A stretch of DNA of 64,000 nucleotides from Bacillota bacterium (GTDB lineage: Bacteria; Bacillota; Clostridia; Oscillospirales; Oscillospiraceae). The notes beneath the pieces are model-generated. The model made no database searches, was not told the DNA's origin, and saw only the letters and a program-made list of their open reading frames with translations. Below, piece by piece: positions 6,647 to 14,895 of this stretch; within the stretch, counting starts at the first letter, position 1, and every line of letters begins with the position of its first letter. Position numbers and translations under genes: made by a program. The stretch lies in the NCBI GenBank assembly GCA_021770445.1, contig JAETQY010000003.1:1-64000 (forward strand). The letters run 5' to 3'.

Positions 6647-8376
6647 ACGCCCACTGCACCGCCGGACAGCGCCGGGCGCTGAACCAGGTGTGGAACGGAG
6701 CGGAGACCTACGGCTTCGAGCCCCTGTTTCTCTCCCTGAACACCGACGGGACCCCCAACCTCTATTTAAACACCATTGTGGGCTGTGTCCGCAAGTGGTA
6801 CGGAGAGGAGGGCCCGGCTAAGCTCTTCGAGACTTGGGCCGGGGACCGGAGGCAGGCGCTGCTGGACGATCTGGCCTGGCTGGCCCTGGAGAGCGCCGCC
6901 TTTCAGCTGGAGCTGCCTGGGAGGCCCGTTCTGGCCGATCTGCGCCGGGCCCACGCAGCCGATTTCTTTGATCGGGAGCACACCCTCTCCCGTCAGGAGT
7001 GGATGGCCAAGAACCAGCTCAGCTACGCCATGCAGTCCGCCCGGTGGAAGGCCGTCTTAGACCGCCGCCCGCCGGTGATGACACCCTACGAGAAGAGGCT
7101 GGCCGCCGCCCTGGCTTTGGGCCCGCTGACGGAACAGGAAATTTCCCCCGCCATTTTGGATGTGCTGGCCCGCTTCCGCCTCTTTGACGGCAGGAGCCGC
7201 CCGCCCTCCGCCCTGCGGTTTCACCTCACCGGCCGGTGGGCCGGGGTGATGACCCGGCTGATGCCCACTGAGATCGTCCACACCGATGTGGCCTCTGTCG
7301 GACACGGAAAGGGGCCGGACCCGGGGGACGGGCCCAGGCTGGACCCCCGGCGGGCCCGGTTCCGGCTGAAGGAGAACGCCTCCTTTGACCGTCTGTACAT
7401 CCAGAGCTGCTTCGGCCCCTCCCTCCTCCCAGACCGGGAGCTGGCCATGGCGGAGCAGAAGCTGTGCACCGGGGTCCACCTGGGCTGCCGCCTGTGGTAC
7501 ACCGCCGGGGTGCCCACCCCGGAGCAGGCCCCCCGTGGGGAGGCCCGCCGGCTGGCGGAGCAGGCCCAGCTCCAGTATGAGCGCAATCGGGAGGCCTTTC
7601 GCGCGGACAGCGCCCTCTATCAGAACGCCGTCCGCCGACTGAGCGAACAGATACAGAACTGTATCCAGGTACACAGCCAGGCGGAGGAGGAAACCGCCCG
7701 AAGCGGCAAGCTGAACAGTCCCCTGGCCTGGCGGGCGGCGGTGCTGTCCGACCGGCGGGTCTTTGTTCGGGAGACGGACGCCCTCCGCCCCGGCTTCGTG
7801 GTGGACCTGCTGCTGGACGCCTCCTCCTCCCGGATGCACTGTCAGGAGGCCGTCTCCGCCCAGGGGTACATCCTGGCCGAGAGTCTGGCCCGGTGCGGCG
7901 TCCCCGTGCGGGTGTCCGCCTTTTGCAGCCTACGGGGGTACACCGTCCTCCGGGTGTTGAAGGACTTCAAGGACAACAGCGGTCAGGTCTTCCGCTACTT
8001 CGCCACCGGCTGGAACCGGGATGGTCTGGTCCTCCGGGCCGCCGGGGAGCTGCTGACCGTCCCCCCGGACCAGAAGCGGCTCATCCTCCTGCTCACCGAC
8101 GCCAGCCCCAACGACAGCCGGCGCATCCCCCCCGGCGGGGACCACCCCTTTGGCTGTGATTACGCCGATTCTCCCGCGGTGGAGGACGCCGCCCGGGAGG
8201 CCCGGGCCCTGGAGCGGCAGGGGTGCCATGTGGGGGCGGTCTTTATGGGCCCCAGCCTTAACATACCGTCCGCGGAGACCATTTATGGGAAAAGCCTGGC
8301 CTGCATCCATACCATGGACCAGCTGGCTGCCGCCGCGGGAAAGCTGATCCAGGTGGAAATTCAAGAATTGGAGTAG
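6643..8376 (+). CDS. VWA-domain partner of MoxR (CoxE/NorD-like)
   Basis: 577 residues, ATGA overlap with moxR. The C-terminal ~210 residues are a von Willebrand A domain with MIDAS motif DASSS (~390), a conserved Thr region and LLLTDASPND. The N-terminal part is helical and unrecognised. MoxR-VWA pairs act together as metal-dependent chaperones; the substrate is unknown. No signal peptide or membrane span, so probably cytoplasmic. Confidence 0.8.
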   Translation: MNAHCTAGQRRALNQVWNGAETYGFEPLFLSLNTDGTPNLYLNTIVGCVRKWYGEEGPAKLFETWAGDRRQALLDDLAWLALESAAFQLELPGRPVLADLRRAHAADFFDREHTLSRQEWMAKNQLSYAMQSARWKAVLDRRPPVMTPYEKRLAAALALGPLTEQEISPAILDVLARFRLFDGRSRPPSALRFHLTGRWAGVMTRLMPTEIVHTDVASVGHGKGPDPGDGPRLDPRRARFRLKENASFDRLYIQSCFGPSLLPDRELAMAEQKLCTGVHLGCRLWYTAGVPTPEQAPRGEARRLAEQAQLQYERNREAFRADSALYQNAVRRLSEQIQNCIQVHSQAEEETARSGKLNSPLAWRAAVLSDRRVFVRETDALRPGFVVDLLLDASSSRMHCQEAVSAQGYILAESLARCGVPVRVSAFCSLRGYTVLRVLKDFKDNSGQVFRYFATGWNRDGLVLRAAGELLTVPPDQKRLILLLTDASPNDSRRIPPGGDHPFGCDYADSPAVEDAAREARALERQGCHVGAVFMGPSLNIPSAETIYGKSLACIHTMDQLAAAAGKLIQVEIQELE

Positions 8377-8452
8377 GAGGGCCTGTCACTTTGTTAAACG
8401 GTCCGGCCGCGGGCCATACGCGGCGGGACTGAAATTTAAGGGAGGTATATTT

Positions 8453-9940
8453 ATGGTAAGTTTTCTTGTGTGTTTGGCTCTGTTGATTGCCGGCTACTTT
8501 GTCTACGGCAAAGTGGTGGACAGCACCTTCGGCCCGGATGACCGGGAGACCCCCGCTGTCCGCATCAACGACGGGGTGGACTATGTGGTCATGCCCCAGT
8601 GGAAGCTGTTCCTGGTCCAGCTGCTGAACATCGCCGGCCTGGGCCCCATCTTCGGCGCCCTGTCCGGCTCCCTGTGGGGGCCCAGCGTGTTCCTGTGGAT
8701 CACCTTCGGCACCATCTTCGCCGGCGGCGTCCACGACTACTTCGCCGGTATGCTGTCTGAGCGCAACGACGGCGCCTCCGTCTCCGAAATCACCGGCATC
8801 TACCTGGGCGGCGGCATGAAGAACGTCATGCGGGTGTTCAGCGTGGTGCTGCTCATCATGGTGGGCACCGTCTTCGCCGTGGGCCCCGCCGGCCTGCTCC
8901 AGCTGCTGTGCAAAAACGCCGGCGGCATTCTGGCCAACAAGATGTTCTGGCTGGTCCTCATCCTGATCTACTACTTTATCGCCACCTTTATCTCCGTAGA
9001 CAAGGTCATCGGCAAGATCTACCCCATCTTTGGCATCTGCCTGATTATCATGGCCGTGGGCGTGGCCTTCGGCGTGCTGACCAACCCCAACTACGTCATC
9101 CCCGAGCTGTGGGACCACTTCTACAACATGCACCCCTCCGGCACTCCCATCTGGAGCTTTATGTTCATCACCGTGGCCTGCGGCGCCATCTCCGGCTTCC
9201 ACGCCACCCAGTCCCCTCTGATGGCCCGCTGCATGAAGTCTGAGCGCCAGGGCCACATGGTGTTCTACGGCGCCATGATCTCCGAGGGCATCATCGCCCT
9301 GATCTGGGCGGCTGCCGGCTGCTCCATCTACGAGGGCGCCGAGCTGCTGGCCATGGGCGCCGGCGGCCCCACCGCCGTCTACGACATCTGCCAGAAGACC
9401 ATGGGCTCCGCCGGCATGGTGCTGGCCATGCTGGGCGTCATCGCCTGCCCCATCACCTCCGGCGATACCGCCTTCCGCTCCGCCCGACTCACCCTGGCCG
9501 ACTGGTTCAAGATCGACCAGAAGGGCTTTGCCAACCGGCTGAAGCTGTGCGTCCCCGTGCTGGGCGTGGGCGCCATCCTGGGCATCGGCAACGCCCTGGG
9601 CAAGATCGACTACAACGTGATCTGGCGTTACTTCAGCTGGTCCAACCAGACCCTGGCTATGATCGTCCTCTGGGCGGCCAGCATGTACCTGTTCCAGCAG
9701 AAGAAGAATTTCTGGATTACCGCTGTCCCCGCCACCTTCATGAGCGCGGTGTCCTGCACCTACTTCATCCTGGGCGAGGAGTGCCTGGGCCAGCTGCTCA
9801 ACAAGCACGAGGTGGTGGACGGCGCCCGGAAGCTGGTGGCCTACAACACCACCCTGGCCTACCCCGTGGGCATTCTCTTCGCCGCCGCCCTGCTGGGCAT
9901 CTTCCTCTACGCCACCAAGAAGCAGACCGCCAAGGTCTAA
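8453..9940 (+). CDS. cstA: CstA-family peptide/pyruvate transporter
   Basis: 495 residues with roughly 12-14 hydrophobic spans and the CstA hallmarks RINDGVDYVVMPQWKLF, FGTIFAGGVHDYFAGMLSER and GFHATQSPLMARC. This is the short clostridial form of carbon-starvation protein A (E. coli 701 residues). Known members import peptides or pyruvate. ATG with GGGAGG seven bases upstream. The 76-base gap before it holds an imperfect GC hairpin (GTCCGGCCGCG...CGCGGCGGGAC) that could be a terminator for the VWA gene. Codon use is strongly biased, suggesting high expression. Confidence 0.9.
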   Translation: MVSFLVCLALLIAGYFVYGKVVDSTFGPDDRETPAVRINDGVDYVVMPQWKLFLVQLLNIAGLGPIFGALSGSLWGPSVFLWITFGTIFAGGVHDYFAGMLSERNDGASVSEITGIYLGGGMKNVMRVFSVVLLIMVGTVFAVGPAGLLQLLCKNAGGILANKMFWLVLILIYYFIATFISVDKVIGKIYPIFGICLIIMAVGVAFGVLTNPNYVIPELWDHFYNMHPSGTPIWSFMFITVACGAISGFHATQSPLMARCMKSERQGHMVFYGAMISEGIIALIWAAAGCSIYEGAELLAMGAGGPTAVYDICQKTMGSAGMVLAMLGVIACPITSGDTAFRSARLTLADWFKIDQKGFANRLKLCVPVLGVGAILGIGNALGKIDYNVIWRYFSWSNQTLAMIVLWAASMYLFQQKKNFWITAVPATFMSAVSCTYFILGEECLGQLLNKHEVVDGARKLVAYNTTLAYPVGILFAAALLGIFLYATKKQTAKV

Positions 9941-9950
9941 CACCAAAACA

Positions 9951-9979
9951 CCAGCCGCTGCCCATGGAGCAGCGGCTGG
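9951..9979 (+). terminator. hairpin after cstA
   Basis: CCAGCCGCTGC...GCAGCGGCTGG, followed by CTCTTATTC. Partial terminator; the next gene starts 23 bases later. Confidence 0.6.
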
Positions 9980-10001
9980 CTCTTATTCAAGGAGAACAGC
10001 C

Positions 10002-10862
10002 ATGATATTCAAACCCGTACAGCTGGGCCGGGAGGCCCTGGACCGGGAGGCCCTGGCGGCGGACCGGAAGTCCTGCAAGCGCTTCGGCCCCTGCGGGGTG
10101 GGAGAAAAGGCCCTGTATCTCAGCAGCTTTTACCTGAATTGCCGGTACTACCTGCCCTACAGTGGAATCACCCGGGTGTTCAAGCGGGTGGCCATGAGCA
10201 AGGGGGGCTACTCCCACAAGGGGGTGTTCGCCTCCATCCCCTACCTGGTGGTGGAGTACGACGGCGGCCAGGAGAAGCAGTGTACCTACAAATACGAGGA
10301 GCAGGTGGACCAGCTCCTGGCCTGTTTGAAGCAGCTTCGTCCGGAGATCAAGCAGGTAAGCGAGGCGGCGGAGGCCCGTCTGGCACAGCGTGAGCGGGAA
10401 CAGTCCCCCAGGCCGGAGCTGACGGGGGAGGCCCTGGACACGCTGAAGGCGCTGAAGGAGGCGGAGGCCGTTCTGGAGAAGCGGCCCGACCTGTATCTGG
10501 AGCTGAGCAAATCCGCCCGGCAAAAGCGGCAGCTGCTCCTCACTGTCGAGCAGCGGCGGAACAAGACCGTCAAGGCGAAGGAACAGCCTGTCCTGGACCG
10601 GGCAGCTCAGGCCCAGGAGGAGATGGGGCGGTTTTTAAGCGGCTATGAAGATTTTCCCCTCCCGGCGCACTACGCCCACCCCATTGTCCTCCGGCGGATG
10701 GGCCGGGCTGTGGAGGCGGGCCGGGCCATAACTTCCGATGAAGCACTGGAGGCGGTCAAGGCCGGTCTGAAAGCCCTCAACTCCAGCGTGGAGGTGAGCC
10801 AGGAGGAGCACGACGAGGTGGTGGCCATCAAGGCCATGTTCTTAAACGAGGATTACCGGTAG
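10002..10862 (+). CDS. hypothetical protein, no recognised family
   Basis: 286 residues, ATG with AAGGAGAA upstream. The first ~110 residues look compact and beta-rich (GEKALYLSSFYLNCRYYLPY, then ITRVFKRVAM and YLVVEYDGG), resembling a PH/bPH-like fold, with charged helices after (~115-200: EAAEARLAQREREQ, SARQKRQLLLTVEQRRNK). No signal peptide or membrane span. Ends in a strong terminator, so it is alone or follows cstA. Function not assigned. Confidence 0.75.
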   Translation: MIFKPVQLGREALDREALAADRKSCKRFGPCGVGEKALYLSSFYLNCRYYLPYSGITRVFKRVAMSKGGYSHKGVFASIPYLVVEYDGGQEKQCTYKYEEQVDQLLACLKQLRPEIKQVSEAAEARLAQREREQSPRPELTGEALDTLKALKEAEAVLEKRPDLYLELSKSARQKRQLLLTVEQRRNKTVKAKEQPVLDRAAQAQEEMGRFLSGYEDFPLPAHYAHPIVLRRMGRAVEAGRAITSDEALEAVKAGLKALNSSVEVSQEEHDEVVAIKAMFLNEDYR

Positions 10863-10940
10863 TAAAATACATGATCCCCCTTTTCTGGCAGAGCTCCTGG
10901 CGAGGGGGGGGGATCACTATAGTTCAAATACTGCATATTG

Positions 10941-10967
10941 GAAGGGGGACACTCCGTGTCCCCCTTC
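10941..10967 (+). terminator. rho-independent terminator
   Basis: GAAGGGGGACAC-TCC-GTGTCCCCCTTC followed by TTGTCT. Lies between convergent genes. Confidence 0.85.
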
Positions 10968-11000
10968 TTGTCTCCTCTATCCCCCGAGGCCGGTATGTAA

Positions 11001-11921
11001 TCAGAATATGCTCAAGTTCATCTCCTCAGAGAGATATTCCAGCATTTTCAGGCCGCCGATGCTGTTCCCCTTGTCGTCCAGGGAGGGCCCGTAGGTGGCG
11101 ATTCCGTACTGTTCGATGGCGCAGGAGATAATCCCGCCGCCCACGCCGCTCTTGGAGGGCAGGCCCACCGTGGCGGCAAACTCGCCGGAGTAGTCATACA
11201 TACCGCAGGTGACCATCAGGGAGCGGACCAGCTTGACCGTGCGGGGCTGGATCAGCTGCTCGCCGGTCACAGGGCTCACGCCGTTATTGGCCAGCGTGGC
11301 CGCAAACACGGACAGGTCCCGGCAGGAGCAGGCCAGGGAGCAAAACAGGAAGTACAGCTCCAGGTGCTCCTCGCAGTTGCCCTCGATGATCCCGTTGGAG
11401 CGCATGAGGTAGATAATCGCCCGGTTCTTAAAGCCGGTCTCCGCCTCAGAGCGGAACACCTCATAGTCCACGTCCAGGTTGGGGTTCCCGGTGATCCTGC
11501 GGGCAAATTCGATGCTGACCTTTTTGCGCTCCTCCAGAGTCGAGCCCCGGATGGTGCTGGCCACAGCGATGGCCCCGGCGTTAATCATGGGGTTAAAGGG
11601 CTTATTGTTGGTCAGATGGTCCAGGCGGACGGTGGAGTTGAAGGAATCGCCGGTGGGCTCCAGCCCCACCTTGCAGAACACGTTGTCAAACCCGTTCTGC
11701 TCCAGCGCCAGAATCAGGGCGATCACTTTGGAGATACTCTGCATAGTGAATTTCTCCTCGCAGTCCCCCACCGTCTGGATATTCCCCTTCATATCGCATA
11801 CCGCCAGCCCCAGCTTGGACGGATCTTTGGACGCCAGCTCCGGAATGTAGCTGGCCGGCTTCCCGTACCGGACAAAGCGGCGGCCGTGCGCCAGCGCCTT
11901 TTGAAGCATATCCTGTTCCAT
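11001..11921 (-). CDS. glsA: glutaminase
   Basis: 306 residues, the serine beta-lactamase-fold glutaminase: L-glutamine to glutamate plus ammonia. Signature MQSISKV carries the Ser-x-x-Lys catalytic pair; NPMINAGAI and SGEFAATVGLPSKSGVGGGI are family motifs. Start chosen at MEQDMLQK because GGGGGAG precedes it at 8 bases; a longer frame would extend into the promoter. A consensus promoter (TTGCAA-N17-TATAAT) lies just upstream. Single-gene unit. Confidence 0.95.
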   Translation of the reverse strand: MEQDMLQKALAHGRRFVRYGKPASYIPELASKDPSKLGLAVCDMKGNIQTVGDCEEKFTMQSISKVIALILALEQNGFDNVFCKVGLEPTGDSFNSTVRLDHLTNNKPFNPMINAGAIAVASTIRGSTLEERKKVSIEFARRITGNPNLDVDYEVFRSEAETGFKNRAIIYLMRSNGIIEGNCEEHLELYFLFCSLACSCRDLSVFAATLANNGVSPVTGEQLIQPRTVKLVRSLMVTCGMYDYSGEFAATVGLPSKSGVGGGIISCAIEQYGIATYGPSLDDKGNSIGGLKMLEYLSEEMNLSIF

Positions 11922-11976
11922 TTTATCTACTCCCCCTAAAAATTTAAACTGTAACCGCAAGTTTTTAGTTATTTTT

Positions 11977-12005
11977 ATTATAATATAAGAGGAGACTTTT
12001 TGCAA
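11977..12005 (-). promoter_or_regulatory. sigma-A promoter of glsA
   Basis: On the minus strand TTGCAA, 17-base spacer, TATAAT; about 55 bases from the glsA start. Confidence 0.85.
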
Positions 12006-12065
12006 GCCTTTTCAAACTGTGAAAGAATAATTGATCCGCCAGACAAGGTTTGTTGGTATTTCCCC

Positions 12066-12094
12066 TTGCGCGGCGCTCCCTCCTATGTTATACT
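12066..12094 (+). promoter_or_regulatory. sigma-A promoter of the ParB-domain gene
   Basis: TTGCGC, 17-base spacer, TATACT, 40 bases before the ATG. Confidence 0.75.
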
Positions 12095-12134
12095 GCGGAA
12101 CTGAAAATCTTTCCACCGCAAGGGGGTATTTGCT

Positions 12135-12962
12135 ATGTATCTGGAGGATTACCGCAAGGCTCGCCAGTTGGGCCAGAAGGAGGCTCGGACCTCTCAAGCC
12201 AGGGGCGCTTCGCCCTATCTGCCTGTGCTGGACGAGATCCTCTCCGCCGAGGATACCTGCGGCGAGGTGGATCTGGGTCTGGTAGAGATCCCTATCGAGC
12301 TGATCGTGGGGACCCGCTCCGCCGGACGCAGCCAGTGCTTTTCCCACACCTTCTATCCTCTGATGAGCGAGGATTCCGAGTTCGCCCAGAAGTGGGTCGC
12401 CCTGTGCAAGGCCCACATGAATGACGGCATCACCGACCCCATCAAGGTCTATGAATATATGCACACCTTTTATGTTGTCGAGGGCCACAAGCGGGTGAGC
12501 GTGCTGCGCTATTTCGGCGCGGTGAGTATCCCCGCCGAGGTCACCCGCGTCCTTCCCGCCCGGGACGGATCCAAGGCCAGCGACATATATTACGAATATG
12601 TAGACTTCTATCAGCTGTCACAGATCAACTACCTCTGGTTCAGCGGGACGGGCCGGTTTGCCCGGCTCCAGGAGGCGGTGGGCAAGGGACCCGATGAGCC
12701 CTGGACCGAGGATGAGCGCCGGAAGTTCTTCAGCTTTTACACCCAGTTCTCCGCCCTCTACGGAGACAAGAGCGCCAAGGAGCTGTCCACCCGGCTCACC
12801 GTGGCCGACGCCATGCTTCTCTTCCTGGAGTTCTTTGGCTACGACCAGGTGAAACAATTCTCCCAGTCGGAGCTGAAGGACGGCTTTCTCCAGCTCCACA
12901 AGGCTTTTTCCATTAAAAAGGCGACCGGCTTAAACCCGCTGAAAGGACTGCTGAATCGATGA
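12135..12962 (+). CDS. ParB-like N-terminal-domain protein
   Basis: 275 residues. The first ~140 (LPVLDEILSAEDT, VDLGLVEIPIELIVGTRS, FYVVEGHKRVSVLRYFGAV) match a domain seen at the front of some clostridial BMP/substrate-binding proteins and annotated as ParB-like nuclease; VEGHKRVSVLRYF is the ParB-box equivalent. The rest is helical. No signal peptide. It overlaps the next gene by four bases (ATGA), so the two are co-translated. Role unknown; unlike true ParB there is no ParA partner. Confidence 0.7.
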   Translation: MYLEDYRKARQLGQKEARTSQARGASPYLPVLDEILSAEDTCGEVDLGLVEIPIELIVGTRSAGRSQCFSHTFYPLMSEDSEFAQKWVALCKAHMNDGITDPIKVYEYMHTFYVVEGHKRVSVLRYFGAVSIPAEVTRVLPARDGSKASDIYYEYVDFYQLSQINYLWFSGTGRFARLQEAVGKGPDEPWTEDERRKFFSFYTQFSALYGDKSAKELSTRLTVADAMLLFLEFFGYDQVKQFSQSELKDGFLQLHKAFSIKKATGLNPLKGLLNR

Positions 12963-13552
12963 AAATACTGGCTCTGTCCGACCAAGAGTGTCCCTGGCTA
13001 TGGGATTACCTGGACCGGCGCCGCCTGGGGGAGATCGACCTGATCCTCTCCTGCGGCGACCTGAAGCCACAGTATCTGTCTTTCATCGTCACCTTCGCCC
13101 GGGCGCCACTGCTGTATGTCCACGGCAACCACGACGACCGGTATGCCGTCACGCCGCCGGAGGGCTGCATCTGCGTGGAAAACCGGATCTACACCCATCA
13201 GGGCATCCGGATATTGGGCCTGGGAGGCTCTGCCCGCTACAAGCCGGAGGGGGAACACCAGTATACCCAGCGGGAGATGGCCCGGCGCGTGCTGCGCCGG
13301 CAGTGGGAGCTCAGGCGCAACCGGGGCTTTGATATCCTGCTGGCCCATGCTCCCGCACTAGGCCTCAACGACGGGGATGACCCCTGCCACATCGGCTTTG
13401 ACGCCTTCAACGGCCTGATGGACAAATACAAGCCCCGCTACTTTGTCCACGGGCACATGCACATGACCTACGGCCAGGATATCCCCCGCCTGTCCACCTA
13501 CGGGCAGACCCAGGTCATCAATGCATATGAGAGCTATATTTTTGAATACTGA
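12959..13552 (+). CDS. calcineurin-like metallophosphoesterase
   Basis: 197 residues. Metal motifs: SCGDLK, YVHGNHDDRY, LLAHAP, YFVHGHMHM. The opening motif is LALSDQEC where D-x-H is usual, so one ligand (His) is replaced by Gln. Family members hydrolyse phosphoesters or cyclic nucleotides. Co-translated with the ParB-domain gene upstream. Confidence 0.85.
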   Translation: MKILALSDQECPWLWDYLDRRRLGEIDLILSCGDLKPQYLSFIVTFARAPLLYVHGNHDDRYAVTPPEGCICVENRIYTHQGIRILGLGGSARYKPEGEHQYTQREMARRVLRRQWELRRNRGFDILLAHAPALGLNDGDDPCHIGFDAFNGLMDKYKPRYFVHGHMHMTYGQDIPRLSTYGQTQVINAYESYIFEY

Positions 13553-13573
13553 GATCGGCGGTCTCCGCCGGAT

Positions 13574-13605
13574 AAAAAAGCAGATGCGCCCGCATCTGCT
13601 TTTTT
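13574..13605. terminator. bidirectional terminator
   Basis: GCAGATGCG-CC-CGCATCTGC between runs of A and T, serving the phosphoesterase unit (+) and the HD gene (-). Confidence 0.9.
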
Positions 13606-13630
13606 GATTGGGCTCCGCCTGAAACGGGCC

Positions 13631-14872
13631 CTAGTATGTAATCAGCTCATGAAACATCGCAATGGCAAAGCGGTCTGTCATCCCTGAGATGAAGTCTATG
13701 ATCGCCTGCGCATACAGCTCGGGCGTTTGCAGCTCCTGATATATCTTCTCATTCTGGCAGCTCCGGGAGAGCTCTTTCAGCTCCCCCTCCGGGAGGATAC
13801 TCTCCTCGCAGTAGTGGCCCAGCCACTGCTCAAAGCTACCAATCAGCACAGGTGTGAAATGCCGGGTCCTCTCCAGGCAGCTTATGGTACCAGGGCCATC
13901 ACCCTCATAGCAGGCATACATCGTCTCAAAAAGCTGGGTGAGCACCAGCGCCGAGTAATGGTTAAACGGCTCCAGGCGTGGATGCTTGTATATGTGCTCA
14001 TAGTTGAAGTCCTTCACCGCCCTCAGCTGGTCATAAAACTTCCGGCTCATGCTAATCCCGTGCTCCGGCGAGCTGTTTTGACAGATATTAATAATCATGT
14101 TGTGCATGATCACGGTGGTGTTCATCACCTTCTCATCGTTGGCCCGCGCCATTTTCAGCAGCTCATCCTGGGCCGCCCTGTCCAGGAAGCCCAGATTTAC
14201 TGCGTCCTCGATATCCCGGCCAACATAGGCGATCTTATCTGCCATCTTAACGACACAGCCCTCCCATGTTGCGGCCTGATACTTGCCCGCCGTATCAAAA
14301 TCCTTGATGGGGATGGACAGCTCCCTGGGGAAGATGCCGTTCTGATCCACCTCCCCACAGTGGGAGATGATACCGTCCCGGACTGCATAGGTCAGATCCA
14401 GATTTCTGCTGATCTTGTAATTGTCCTCCAGCAGTTCTATTTTGTCTACAAACCGCAGGCCGTTCTCCTCGTGCCAAAAGCTGCGGTGCAGGTATTTCTC
14501 AGACAACTGCCGGATCACCCGCTCCCCCTGGTGACCAAAGGGGGCGTGGCCCAGATCGTGACCGATGGAGATGGCCCGGGTCAGCTCCTCGTTCAGCCCC
14601 AGCGCCTTGGCGATGGTGGAGCTCACCGAGTCCACATGGTTCACATGCTCCATCCGGGTGCAGATATGGTCGTTGTCGATATTGAAAAACACCTGGGTCT
14701 TATGCTTCAGCCGGCGGTACGCCATGGAGTGGAGAATGCGGGTATAGTCTCTGGCAAAAGGGCTGCGCACATCGTCCCTGCGGGAGTATAGCTCGCTCTG
14801 CCGTGAAATCAGTTTTTCCCAGCCCGGATTGTCCTCTCGTGCCGCGCATTTGCTAAATTTGAGCTCTGACAT
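13631..14872 (-). CDS. dGTP triphosphohydrolase-like HD protein
   Basis: 413 residues. Motifs HxxxHD: RMEHVNHVDSVS, then ISIGHDLGHAPFGHQGE, and the D of MADKIAYVGRDIED identify a dNTP triphosphohydrolase (dNTP to nucleoside plus triphosphate). MSELKF is taken as start because GGGGAGG precedes it at 8 bases. Lies 23 bases after another HD gene in the same direction. May tune dNTP pools. Confidence 0.88.
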   Translation of the reverse strand: MSELKFSKCAAREDNPGWEKLISRQSELYSRRDDVRSPFARDYTRILHSMAYRRLKHKTQVFFNIDNDHICTRMEHVNHVDSVSSTIAKALGLNEELTRAISIGHDLGHAPFGHQGERVIRQLSEKYLHRSFWHEENGLRFVDKIELLEDNYKISRNLDLTYAVRDGIISHCGEVDQNGIFPRELSIPIKDFDTAGKYQAATWEGCVVKMADKIAYVGRDIEDAVNLGFLDRAAQDELLKMARANDEKVMNTTVIMHNMIINICQNSSPEHGISMSRKFYDQLRAVKDFNYEHIYKHPRLEPFNHYSALVLTQLFETMYACYEGDGPGTISCLERTRHFTPVLIGSFEQWLGHYCEESILPEGELKELSRSCQNEKIYQELQTPELYAQAIIDFISGMTDRFAIAMFHELITY

Positions 14873-14895
14873 GCCAATTACCTCCCCAGCTCCTC

